This document shows positions 22,848 to 34,384 of a DNA stretch of 64,000 bases, piece by piece. Made by a program: the position numbers and the translations under genes. How positions within the stretch are numbered: the stretch's first letter is position 1; every line of letters begins with the position of its first letter. This stretch comes from Volvariella volvacea V23 (lineage: Eukaryota; Basidiomycota; Agaricomycetes; Agaricales; Pluteaceae). The stretch lies in the NCBI GenBank assembly GCA_000349905.1, contig KB722738.1, positions 2,343,158 through 2,407,157 of the forward strand, written 5' to 3'. Below the pieces are notes generated by a model, which made no database searches, was not told where the DNA came from, and saw only the letters and a program-made list of their open reading frames with translations.

Positions 22848-25800
22848 TTAGAGGAAGGCGTCCCTCCCCAAAGTTCCCTAAGAAAATAATAAATTCCGTA
22901 AGCAACCCATTCGTTCCTCACCCTCAAACCTTGGCAAATAGGAAAACAGGTGAAAGGGCGAAAGGTGGCAAAAGGGCACAGGTGAAATGCAGAAGGGGCA
23001 ACGGCCAAACGGGCACACGGCCAAATGGCGAACGGACGAATGAACAAATAGGCGGCCGGCAAACGGCAAACGGGTGAATGGGCCCAAAGCGGGGAGAAAA
23101 GAGAAGGGCAGCGGGGAGCGAGAAGTGTGGCGGGAGAAGAAAAGGGCGGCCGCGGGAAGATGGACCGTCGACCATTACGATACTCACCTTAACCTCATTG
23201 AAATTCGCAAAAGCCCTCTCTGCGTTCCAGTCATTAGCCGTCAAACAGTCCATCGAGAACTTGACGTTCAGCCCTGTCCTTTGACATAGCTGTAGAACGA
23301 GGTTCCTTTGGAGTTCGGGCTGTTCCATTCGTTTGTCCGTTCGTTCAATTGCATCCGTGAGTTCGCGTCAGGTGTTCATGGATTTGTGTCATATGTTCAC
23401 GCGTTCAAATGTTCACGCGATCCAAGAGATCCATTGTCCGTTGAATAGAGCGGCCATCGAATAGAACCAAAAGTGGAGCCAAAGTCCAGTAGTTCGACGA
23501 TCGGACGCCAACACAAACATGAATGTGAACGTGTGAAAGTTCCATCGGGAGCGGGGGATAAGCGAGCATGTAAAGGAGAACAAAGGGGAGGACAAAATCA
23601 GTCAACAGCATTTTATTAAGGGTGAGGGCGAAGACAAAGGTGGGCAAGGGTGAAGTGAAGACGAAGGAGGGTGGGGGTGGGTGACGGTGCGAAGGAGGGT
23701 AAAGGGCATAAGGGCGGGGGTGAAGGCGAAAGTGAAGAGAGGGTGGCGGTGAAAGGCGAGAAGCAAGAAAGTGTAAATCCCTCAACGACATCCGCCCATA
23801 GAAAAAGCAGCACAAAATCCGACGACGAAACTCACCAAACGAGCTACTTCTGCCTGTTGATCAGGAGGCAATACAATTCCTGTTTGCTGTGGCGGAACAA
23901 CATTTTGTTGTTGTGGTTGCTGTTGCGGTTGATGGTGCTTGCCCTGTGCTTGTTGTGCTTGTGCTTGAACAAGCATAGGCCCAGGCTTCCAAGCGTCCGG
24001 ATTCGATAAGCTCCGAATTGTCCATTGATCAGACAATATAACTACATCCCATCCATTACGTTTTGCCCTAGGGTAGTAAGTACTTATTAGACATCGTTTG
24101 GCGGTGGCGGTATAAGAGGCGTAGACGTACTGTGATTCAGGGGGCGCGGGAATTAAGATGAATGATCTATCGAAAGACCGGATGCCTTCCACTCCGACTA
24201 TATGCACACACAAATTAGTACAAGGTTCACTTAGCGACCTAAAATTACCCTACCTTCCGTGAACTGTCCATGAATTGTCAACAACAAACTCATATTCTCC
24301 CCTTGAATAACCGGGAACGCGTCCACACTGAATAACTCTGGCGGTCCAGCAATGTCATGTCTCGTTCCCGGTAAACTCGCCATGGCCTTAACAACTTCCG
24401 TCGCGCCAATATGTAGACTCTTGACCGTCCTGTCCAGTCCACTTAAGCGCACTAGATTCCGCGATCCTCCTTCTCCGCCTTGCAACCAAGGATTCCAATC
24501 GAGTTTCCGTTGATTTGGTAGGTTTTTTGATGAATGTAGACCTTCTATCCGTGCGCGTTTAGGAATGCTCGTATTGACTGTATACGAAAACGTCGCCGCA
24601 GAATCGTAGGCATCGAGAAGGCCTGCTCTTTGAGTGTCAAAGAGCTCGAAGAAACTAACCAGAGTCGCATGTCAGAATCCACCTATGAGGGACAAGAGCG
24701 GGCCAACTTACCGAACTAGGAAGTTTCCAACGAGGGAGCCGTCTACACCAGTAACGAAAGACGGACCCATTTCGTAGGGGAAGGTGGTGGGTGAGGGCTT
24801 TTTCAACGTGGATAGAGCAGCCGTTGGGACCGTTGGAACAGTGGTTTGAACGTCGAACGATATTTGAGCAATTGCCTCTTGATCCAGCACCTCCAGTGAT
24901 GACATTCGCCGCGCCACCTCCCTAATACACCCAATGTATAAAGAGACCAAGAGATTGAAGCAATGGACTCACTGTCTGTACGACTCCCCCCGGCCATGTT
25001 GATATTCCAACTCTCGTATGGGATTACCAATCAAAATAAGCTCCCGCAAGTTCAACATTTTGTCTCTTCTCGAAGAGATATATTCCAGATCCTTCCAGAC
25101 TTGTATGCTGTTGTTTTGTAGGGAAAGGTTGACTAGACGGGGTAGATATCTGTGGAGATACGCTAGATGTTCGCCTTTGAGGCCATTATTGGCTAGCGAA
25201 AGCGACTGAACCTAAGCAGATCGGAAAAGGGGAATGTCGTTAAACAGCACAAGCAAAACGGCACGCCAAAGTACGTACTTCTGGCTGAAGTTGCGACGCT
25301 AGCTTGAAGAGGACGGCGGCTTCTTTGGCACTTCCACCTCCGAGACCCGGTGATGAGAGGTTATGCCTCCTCACAATCTCATGATCTGCTAGGGACTAAA
25401 TTGCGTTGTCGAAGGTTAGGGAGATCGATCACAGTAGGTGATACCAATGGGGTCACACGACAGGTCGACATGATGCAAGTTGATGAAGGGAAGGGTGTCA
25501 AATTCTCACCTCGAGGTTGAGGTATCTTAGCTGAGGATTCCAGCGGCTCTGTACGATTTGCCGCCAGTGCTCGATGGTCTTGGGTGGTGCGCGCACGACT
25601 GGGGTGTCCATATTTGAGGAACTTCCGCCGGCATTTCTTCTTAGACGACCAACGGCTGTTGGTCTTGCAGCGCCACGTATTGATAGCGGGTCGTGGGCAG
25701 TGGCATGTGAAGTTGAGGCCCGCGTTGAGAGCTGTTAACATGGGTTGCGAAGAGTGGGTCGTAAGCTGCTGAAACCTTGTGTGCAAGTGAAAGGGGCTGT

Positions 25801-26115
25801 AGTGATGATAGAAAGGCAAAACGCGAGGAGAGGGAACACCCCGGGCAAGCCCTCATTCCACACCACTACCGCCACCACGATCACCATGTCCTAGAAGGAA
25901 AGGAACCGGTTATTTACCGTTGACCTGCTTGGTCCGCCTGCGTCGTCTCTGGCCCCCTCTACTGTTCGGGGCCGTCGGGGCTTGAATGGACCTTTTCGTC
26001 CACCTGGCTTGTCTGTTGCATCGCGCATGTGCGTATCTCGGTCCATAAGACCTGCATTGCGGAGTGTGGCGTTGACTAGATTCCTGCCGGATGCTGGTGC
26101 AGGAGTTGAGAACAT
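22848..26115 (-). CDS. mex67: mRNA export receptor Mex67 (NXF1/TAP family)
   Basis: Ten exons with consistent phases: 26115-25918, 25731-25510, 25395-25279, 25211-24973, 24921-24712, 24654-24254, 24197-24131, 24067-23836, 23319-23188, 22877-22848, about 615 residues. A basic N-terminus is followed by leucine-rich repeats ([40 protein letters not shown]), the classical [15 protein letters not shown] continuation, an NTF2-like domain ([33 protein letters not shown]), a Gln-rich linker, and a UBA-like TAP-C domain ([21 protein letters not shown]) that ends GTLGRDAFL in a 30-nt last exon. The family ferries mRNPs through nuclear pores by binding FG repeats with the NTF2-like fold (partner Mtr2) and TAP-C. 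The exon 1/2 join is least certain: the 186-nt intron could hide a short Gly-rich exon. Confidence 0.9.
22920..23110. repeat. Imperfect tandem repeat in the last Mex67 intron
   Basis: A purine-rich stretch contains many near-copies of acggccaa/acgggcac/acggcaaa with a loose period of about 8-10 nt. It sits inside the 310-nt intron before the 30-nt last exon. It appears to be simple low-complexity expansion. Confidence 0.5.
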
Positions 26116-26446
26116 GGAGGGTGCAGAACAAGTGGGTGTGTGGTGGTACCCGGTGAAGATAAGGGATGGTGGATGCTGTGAGTGGTTGAGTGTAAAGGGC
26201 TGTTGCGGCGCACTGGCGGACAAAAGAGTCAGGCTGCCATTTTGGGGGTATATTTTCCCACGCCCAATATTGAGGCAGCATTCTGAGTCATCTCAAACCA
26301 GCCATCCGCCGCCGGGGAGCGTCCAGAACAGCGTTCGGTCAGTCGGAACACCTCACTATGCTAGGCCATCGACAATGCGACGGAGTCTGCGCAATAATTC
26401 CGACGGAGCGTTTAGTCTCCGCAGCCCCAGCCACATGATCATCATC

Positions 26447-28703
26447 TCAACAGTCATCCTCGCTCTCGTCCTCCAGATCGTCAAAGATACACGGAGCTTC
26501 CAGATACAATTCAGTCTCCTCAACCACTTCCTTTCCGCCACGGAAATCCGTTCGTGATAGCCCAGTGTCATTTGACGAGCCGGGATCATTGCCGTGCCCC
26601 AGCATATCGGACCTCAACGCGATAACACGCCCTTCATTTCTCTCGCTCTCTGGACTGGCGACGGACCCTGTGGCGTGTTCTGGAACGGGGTGCTCACGTT
26701 CCTCTGTGAACTCCGTCTCTCCACAATAGGCTTCACTCTCCATCTGGCGGCTTCTGTTGGTGCAGTTATCCTCAAAAGGGGCGTTGTCCGGTAAGGGTTC
26801 TGACTGCGCGCTCGTTATCGATCCCGTATTGTCTCTGCTCGCCTCGGACTCTGTTGTCGCGCCAAGCGGCAACTTGTGCATTACCCCGTTGATTGGACTG
26901 GATAACCTGATGCCCACATGCTGATCGCTCACGGGCAAGGCGCTTAGGTCGTTCCTGCGCTCATCTTGGTTCTGTGTTATGTCCCTCTTGGCAACTATAT
27001 CGCTCTCGTGGCACACAGGGCTGTCCTCCGGATACGCTTGTTCGTCGACGAAGTCATGTTCATCATCTGCGTTCACCCACCGCTGAACATCTGAGCCGCT
27101 TCTAGTCAGCTCCTCGTCCTGTGGCTCATTTTCCGATGGATCATATGCTCTGTTGCCATCACAATTTGGGCTGGTGTTCATCTGCAAATCCCCCCACAAC
27201 CCTTCATCTCCCGGTATTAGTTTCGGCGGCTGATCTGGCTGTTCCTTCTCGAGGCCCATGATCACTCCAATTGAATGCCACGGATCTGGATGGTCAAAAA
27301 TGTTGTCTACTGGTTTAGACACCTTGTCGTAGTCCATGTATGCTGGTGCCGGGCTTGAATATATCGTTGCATGGAGAGAATCCGATCCTTCTGACATCCT
27401 ATAGTCGCTCGTAAATTTGCTCAATTCATAATCCACCAATTTCCTTCCACTCGCGTGACGTTCAGCTGCTCTCGCGGTTACTATTGACGCGAGATCAGGG
27501 CTCAGCGCATGCGCCTTGAGTTTCACTTACCCTGCGTATCAGTCCATTCTTCAATTGGATCGTCATCGTCGATCTCTACTTCATAATCCACATAATCTGG
27601 TTCCTGGAAGTCCTGGAAGTCCTCTATCTCATCCACATCCATCGACCACGACTCTAGAGGATCGGATTCGGGCCAACTAGACGACGAATGAGGCAAAGGT
27701 GCATCTTCTGCCCTGATGGGCACCTATATGCGTTTATAAGCAATGTATATGCGCTCCAGGGCCATAGATGCGTACTGGGGTTCCTATATCACCCATCTGG
27801 ACAGGATTGGACAGTGCGCCAGTGCAATTTGTAGCATCCTCCATGTCTGCGCCACTATAATTTCCTTCCTGCAGTCGTAACGATTCAGAGATAGGATAAA
27901 CGAGCGCATATAGTCAGCTCTTACCACCACCTCATCCACCACCATCGGCGAACTCGACTCATACACGCACCGGCCTTGCACCAGATTGTCTTCCTGCCAA
28001 TTGTCCCTCGTATATCGTAGCTTGGCCTTTATCTTCACCGGTCGAGCATTAAGCCCAGCAAGATCCGGAACCATCAATATCCTCTCAATCAGGCTGCGCA
28101 AAAAGATAGCTAGCACCCTTAGCAATAGCATCCCTTTAGCTCCACTAGATCCTGCGAATAAAGCTTACGTTGGGATAGATCCATAGTTTCGAGGACCTTG
28201 GACGACGACAGATCCACACCCTTCTGTGGCTCCTTGCTCGGACTTGAGGAAGGTACACCCGAGATTCTCGTAGGCGACAACAAGTAAGATCTCTCATTCC
28301 GTGCTTGTACGATCGCATGTCCAGCTGTCTCCTGCTCGCTCCTCGCATGCGCATGCGCCAACGAAATATTCTCCACCCCAGCCCGTTTCTCGTGAACAAA
28401 GTATCCATAGTCTTCCGAAGAGGCTGACGTCGATGCAAAAGAATCATGCGCACGAGATGGCGATCCACAACTAGCGCTGTGCCTTCTACGCTGATGTTGC
28501 GTGCTTCGAGATCTCTTTACTAGACCTTTGGATGACATCCCTAGTCTTTGTCTTCCAAAGAAGTTCTTTTGAGCGCGGCCTGTTGCGTCTCTGTTGCGTG
28601 CTTTGGCCGTATTCCTGGATGAGTAGTGATGATTAGAGTCCGTTTGGGCTGGATGAGAGGAGGGAGGGGACCTTTTTCCGCCCATGTAGTTTGCTCCTGC
28701 CAT
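26447..28703 (-). CDS. Acidic protein of unknown function
   Basis: Five exons with consistent phases: 28703-28169, 28109-27925, 27868-27776, 27723-27531, 27480-26447, giving 679 residues. The N-terminal 180 residues are basic and Ser/Arg-rich (KRSRSTQHQRRRHSASCGSP) and look disordered. A central folded-looking piece follows (PIFLRSLIERILMVPDLAGL; RPVKIKAKLRYTRDNWQEDN). The rest is acidic (DVDEIEDFQDFQEPDYVDYE) and ends ELYLEAPCIFDDLEDESEDD-C. The basic head and acidic tail suggest a nuclear or RNA/chromatin-associated protein, but I do not recognise a family. It is transcribed in the same direction as Mex67, 331 bp upstream of the Mex67 start. Confidence 0.8.
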
Positions 28704-29364
28704 TTTGTGTCTCTAGTTACCCACTGGGGCTATAAACCGTGTTGAATGCAGTCGGAAATGTAGAAGAGAGTAGGAAACAGCGAGCAGAATATTTTGAAGC
28801 GGCATTCCATGTACGTTAGCCAAGTTGCTTCGGCATTTTGCGAAAAGCATCTGGGAGCGCTAGGTGTAGCTCTGGCAGGCTCAATAATCCAAAGCTTAGT
28901 CATATGCTCATTTCAAAGCTTTCCACTTCATTTTCAAGCAGGGGTCACACCGGTATTAAGCACAACAAAACGCCATCACGATTCAATCAATCCTATATGA
29001 CACTTCGGAAGCTATTCCTAGATATAATAAAACATGACAACGATGAAGGTCGAACAATCGGGTTTAGGAGACAGGAGATGTCGCGTGTGTAAGGTAAGAT
29101 AAGGCGAGGAGATGACCAAGAACGAAAAATAAAAGAGAGCTTCCGTGGGTTGGGGTCCGTGCAGGAGATAATCAAAGAATGAATGGAATGAATAATAGGC
29201 CAGTGAAGGCGAATTGATGTGTGAATTTAATGCGCATTATGACATAGCGCGCTCTGTCGGAGAAGAAAGGGACGGACGAGGAGTAAGCACAACACAAGAA
29301 AGGTGTAGAGGAAAGCGAAGGATAGTAGTTGTCGAACGCACCTTGTCCAATAGGACGAGAGACT

Positions 29365-29469
29365 TTAAGCAATAGTGCAGCCACCGCCACCGTTGCCTCC
29401 GCCGTCCTCGTCAACGGGGACTTCGACGGTCTCGTCGGTCTTCTTGAAAACGTATGCGAATGTGTCCAT
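29365..29469 (-). CDS. Putative lipopeptide pheromone precursor (CaaX peptide)
   Basis: A 34-residue frame on the minus strand starts MDTFAYVFKKTDETVEVPVD, continues with DEDGGGNGGGG-type acidic and Gly-rich sequence, and ends C-T-I-A followed by TAA. The MD-x-F start, a length of 30-60 residues, an acidic stretch where the precursor would be cut, and a C-terminal CaaX box (Cys31) for farnesylation are the hallmarks of mushroom mating-pheromone precursors. A TATAAAAA box lies about 70 bp upstream (29539-29546). No STE3-type receptor is recognised in the window, so this could be a non-mating-type pheromone-like gene. A chance CaaX ending on a small peptide is the alternative; the combination with MDTF and a TATA box makes that less likely. 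Confidence 0.72.
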   Translation of the reverse strand: MDTFAYVFKKTDETVEVPVDEDGGGNGGGGCTIA

Positions 29470-29538
29470 TGTGGTGTTAAGAGTAGATGTGTAGAGACGA
29501 ATGTTTCTGGGGAATCCTCTGCCAGTTGGAGCTCGACC

Positions 29539-29546
29539 TTTTTATA
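29539..29546 (-). promoter_or_regulatory. TATA box of the pheromone-like gene
   Basis: TATAAAAA on the minus strand, embedded in cgggTATAAAAAgg, sits 70 bp upstream of the start codon at 29469. The spacing is compatible with a short 5' leader of about 40 nt. Confidence 0.55.
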
Positions 29547-31434
29547 CCCGGGCTGGCTTGTGGCTCGCTGTCGTGGTCCGGTGTCAGAGTAGAGTATGTG
29601 GACCGACCGTCTTCATTCTTGCCAATCTTCAATTTTGGAGAGCGTCAAAGCAAAAACAATAACTTTGTCTTCAGCGCTTATTGTTTTCGCTCCCCTTTGA
29701 CTTGCGAGATAAGGTAGACCCACCTTGCCACTAGGCACAGGCCATCAAACTGTACCTTCGCTGACAAAGTTTCAACCCACAAGCCTTCCAAATCCAGACG
29801 AGATAGCAAAAATATCAAATCCATTTTAAGGCAACACAAAAAGAGTCGGCCACTGACAAACTTTTAACGCTGCTTGGTTCATTATTTGTGATTTTGAAAT
29901 GTCTGGATCCACGGGACACGGGCTGACACGGACACAGGAGGTGGTGTGGCTGTCGCCGTGGAATATGTGTTGGCGGTACTCGTCCTGCGTTTGCAGCGGC
30001 CACAAATATACTGTCTCCAACCGTCAGGTCTTTAGGTTCCTGATGGTCTCGTGCCACATGCGACAAGGCACGTTCGAGTTGTCTCCTTATTGTCTTCAGC
30101 CTAAGAACTTCAGGAGTAGACAGATGGATCGCAAATCAGGGCGCTTCAACCTCCAACGGAGCTCTGACCGAGTCTTCTCAGATTCCGTTTGCTCACCGTG
30201 CTTCCGCCAGTATTTTTCAGCACCCAATTGGCTTTAATCAGTACCTGACTGCGTTGTCTCGACAGCAACTTGATAACGGAGACTAAGTCAAGGCGCTGGT
30301 CGAGTGCTGGCGGGCAAGGGCTGACGCGATACGTTGAGAAGTAAGGGTCCCTGAAGGTTATTTAGGCGGGATCACGGTTCTGCGACGCTTTGTGGTACTT
30401 CGTAAGGAGTGCTGTAGTAGCACATGGGTCGTGCCTGGCTGTATTACCCAAATAATAGCTGAGGAATAGGGTAAGCAATCGTCCGGTAAGCGTTGGTGAG
30501 TTATTTGCTTTTGCGACTTCATGCTCCCTAAGGACAGGAGGAAGGGCCAACGGCCTCTCTTGGAAACACGACCAAATAGTGTTTGGTGCTCCCCCGTCAC
30601 ATGTGCTGGTTCCATTTGCCCCCTAAATACGAAGTCCTGGATTATCCAAACACATTCGATGCAAAATTAATATCTCTGGCTATGCATAGCACATTCGACA
30701 TTGCAACGCCTTATAATCGTTGTATACAAAAATATAGTGCTTATATTTAGTTCGTTGTGAGGAAATGAGTCCGACATGAGGGACTATCAAACTTCCTCGA
30801 TAAAACCGGCTGTCAGATGACGATCCGGTAGCCTACTTGAAGGCTATGCTTGAGAGAATCCTTCTCCAAAAGGTGGTTTGGTGAGCTGGTTTGACCATTC
30901 TTTCCCCGCACGAAGAGCTACTACATTGTGTTTTACAGCAGTGGATCACTCACCCCGTGGGTTAACCATCTTCTAGGTTTCCTATACTTACGCTTCTGTG
31001 TTTCACAACTCTCATGTGACCGATAGGGAATTGGCGTTCCGCGACACCTACTTCATGGTGTCGCACCTTGCCGCGGCGTTCCTATTAGCCGGTTTGCTCA
31101 ACAGCATCCGGCCATCGTATGGACTCGAATGTAAATACCAGACACCTGCGTAGGGCAAGTCTCACCAGCCCCTATGGGCCAAGGAAATCGAGTTGAGCCC
31201 AGAACTCGTTTGAACACGAAAGCAATAGGCGATCCTATGGGAAACCGCCTTCCAAGAACATGAGTGAGTGCGTCACTATCTGCATGTCCGTCCAGAAAAT
31301 TCCAGGAGTATATTTATCCACGTATTGCCCAGAGGTCTATTTGTGGTCATCACATATCCCCCTCTGCTAAAAGCTTGCCAGCGAGCGTATACTGCCTTAG
31401 TATAATTTCACGACTTTGAGCCGTCAGTCTAGCG
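29547..31434. other. Intergenic region without recognisable genes
   Basis: Open stretches here are short and unrelated to any family I know. The only structure that stands out is a small inverted repeat at 31041-31064 flanked by direct repeats. The carboxylesterase promoter should lie in the last few hundred bases. Confidence 0.4.
31033..31082. repeat. Perfect 8-bp hairpin inside short direct repeats
   Basis: gcgacacc (31041-31048) and its exact reverse complement ggtgtcgc (31057-31064) are separated by 8 nt. The hairpin is bracketed by the 8-bp direct repeat ggcgttcc at 31033-31040 and 31075-31082. It lies 350 bp upstream of the carboxylesterase start. It may be a transcription-factor site or a chance structure. 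Confidence 0.4.
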
Positions 31435-33822
31435 ATGCGGATGTCCTCATTTCTCACATTATGGCTGCTCTTTCAAGCCAGCGGTGCCGTGCCACACCAA
31501 TCCTCTACCCCAACTACCTCAGTTCTTGGGCCTGAAATAACCCTTCGCACTGGTATCTTCAGCGGAGTACTATCACCTGACAATGGGACCGAGAAGTGGC
31601 TTGGGATTCCGTATGCCGAGCCGCCTGTTGGCCCTCTCCAATTCAAGGCGCCCGTGCCCGTGTCAAGTTCGCAAGAGATGGCTTCGAAGGGGGATGCTAC
31701 ACGATTTGGGAACGCGTGTCCGCAACCTCCCAGTAATGAACTCGGTGCACCGATTGCAGAGGACTGCTTGTATTTGAATGTAAGTTCCGTCCGCCCGACA
31801 TTTGAGTTGATTCGAAGTTTTCTATAGGTGTGGAGACCTATTGGAACAAAAACAGGTGACAACCTTCCTGTCATCGCGTGGATTCACGTGAGTACCATTT
31901 TGCTAAATACGAGTTCCTATTAATCCAAAATTGCAGGGCGGTGCTTTTACATTTGGGTACGAACAACTACCCATGTCGGAGAATTAAAATTAATTTCAGT
32001 ACAGGGCAGCAAACGCCGATCCTACCCGTAGGAATACCTCACATCTTGACCTATGCAATCTAACAATGCTACCGAGAATAGGAATTATTCAGAGAAGCGT
32101 TCTTGTCGGAAAGCCACTAATCTTCGTTTCATTGTGCGTCTTTTCTTTTCAAGAACACCTCACTGATTCGGTCACCGTAGAAACCATCGCCTTAATACTT
32201 TCGGATTTGTACGTGTCTCATTCTCTTCCCCGCGTCTAATACTGGAGTATCTTTATGCGTTAATAGTTGGCGAGTCGTCATGTTCCAGCTGAAGACCTGA
32301 ACGCTGGATTGCTGGACCAGAGACAAGCCCTAATCTTCATTCAAAACAATATCGCAGCGTTCGGAGGAGATCCATCCAAGGCAAGGGTCAATCAAATAAT
32401 AGTACTTTGTACAGCTAACACACTACTAGGTCACGATCTGGGGACAGGTGCTTGCTAATCTTGGTTATCCAATCCTTTGAGTACACCTGACTTCGTTTAA
32501 GTCTGCTGGAGCCGGGGGCGTGGAGGCCCATTTTATCTACCCTGCCAATCGTACCCTCTTTCGTGCTGGGATTGCAGAATCCTCAACTGGACCTTTGTGA
32601 GTCCCAGAAGAACATGTATCACCCATTGATGCACATTCCACCATGTAGTAAAACCTCACCACATGCAAGTGTCTATGATAACCCTGGGCTCCCGTTCTCG
32701 CGTCTACTATCTGAAGTAGGATGCCCAGAGGGTGCAACTTCAGTAGACTGTCTTAGGACGGTCCCGTTCGAGGTTAGTTGCATCCCGTCATTTATGAACA
32801 GATTGTTTGATACCGAGAACAAGAAACTTCTCAACATCTCCAATACGATGATTTCGAACACGCTCAACAGTCAGCTATGGCAACCTTCCATCGGCCCTCT
32901 TGGAAGCTTAATTCCAGAACGAGCATCAGCAAGAATGTTAAGGGGCGACTTCCTTCACCTGCCCTATATTGGTGGAACCAATGTAAGCAAGCACGAAATT
33001 TCTCCCATTCCCGATTCTCATCCTAATTTAAACTCCCAAGGCAAATGAAGGAACAACTTTTAGTGTCTCGCTCCGCAACCTCGGTCTTCATGGCATCGCA
33101 GAAGATGCAGCGTTCAGCACATTTATTCAGCAGCTCTACATTGATCCAAGCACCATCACATCTAGTACTCTAAATACTATTCATTCGCTCTACCCGGCAA
33201 ATTATTCCAGTTTGGGCGATCCATTTAACACCGGGGATTCACTATTCGACAGAGCTCAAACATGGTATACAGAAGAAATGTTTTTAGCGCCTAGAAGGTT
33301 ATTTTTCGAAGCCGCATCACGAACGCAGAAGGTATATGCCTATCACTTCAAGGAGTTTATTCCTGGGAACGACCCTACATTAGGAGGTATGTTATCTAAA
33401 ATTTACCCATTGTATTTATCTATTGAGAGCCATGTCAGTCGCGCATTCTTCGGAACTTGCTCTATTATTTGGGCCTATTCCCAACACAATAGAAACCGAT
33501 TTCGCGAACCAATTTCTGGACTTTTACATTAACTTCGTTCACAATCTAGACCCAGGTCGTGAGTTGCATCTACCTATCCCTATATACACCCCACTTATTT
33601 TCGACTGACCTGCGGTAGCTCAATGGACGGCTTATCAGCCCCAAGCTAAGAACGTACTCCAGTTGCAGAGAGACAACGTAACAATGGTCCCTGATGGTAA
33701 GATCACGTTTCTTGCAGCTGTGATGGGGATTTGATATAGATGCTATCCGTCGTCCAGATTGGGCATTGGAGAGAACCACGTTCCTTAACGCTCCTCATGT
33801 ATTAGACGAATTTCAGAAGTAG
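31435..33822 (+). CDS. Secreted type-B carboxylesterase/lipase
   Basis: Fourteen exons with consistent phases (31435-31779, 31828-31887, 31937-31956, 32005-32027, 32082-32133, 32181-32208, 32267-32380, 32430-32447, 32502-32596, 32649-32982, 33041-33386, 33439-33555, 33619-33696, 33740-33822) give 570 residues. An N-terminal hydrophobic signal ([15 protein letters not shown]) is followed by the family motifs [19 protein letters not shown] (oxyanion hole), WGQSAGAGG (nucleophile Ser221), NANEGTTF (Glu366) and [12 protein letters not shown] (His481). The triad is complete. The usual GESAG is GQSAG here, a variant seen in some fungal members. The intron before the nucleophile-motif exon uses a GC donor (AAG/GCAAGG), and the next exon is only 18 nt. 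Expected to hydrolyse ester substrates outside the cell; the natural substrate is unknown. Confidence 0.9.
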
Positions 33823-34384
33823 ATCAAATGGCTGATTCTGGCATATCAAATGGTGTAATTCAGAGAGGCATTGCTTATAACTTCATTAAAGAATATTGCC
33901 ACACTGGGCTGCACTTTCAGCGCAGCAGTGGGGAATTAGAGTGTAGCTCATTGTCATCATTTTGGTGAGATTAACACCGTTTGGGACACGGCAAAAACCT
34001 AACGTCACAAGGTGGATTTTCCCGATTTTACGGTATCGCAGTCGTTTCACAGAAGGGAAACTAGGCAGCGGCCGGATTGTGGCCCTTAAGATCAAAAAAA
34101 CGCTTTTGGGAGGCGCCAGGCCAGTGATACTCTGTGGCATTGCTTCTTTCAAGGCGCCCTTGCGGTTTCAGAAAATGGTGGATTTGACCACAGAACTTGA
34201 GTGCACCATGTGCGGTCAACACTTTGACCATGGTGGTGGTTACATGCCACCAGGGATGATGCTTCCTCTACGTATAAGGACGATATAAAGACACCTGCCA
34301 GCATCTCGTCCTCCAGCTCCTCCTCGTGCACCAATTCCTCTTGCTTCTCTCAAGTTGAACACCACTTCGACAAGCCCCCACACT

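Noticed and set aside
22033..23087. Minus-strand open frames up to 158 codons between the desert and Mex67
   Set aside because: Pyrimidine-rich translation products without domain or splice context; they overlap Mex67 3' sequence and introns.
25870..25910. A 27-nt intron in Mex67 leading to a Gly-rich exon
   Set aside because: Too short for the intron sizes seen here and the phase does not fit; the 186-nt alternative keeps frame on both sides.
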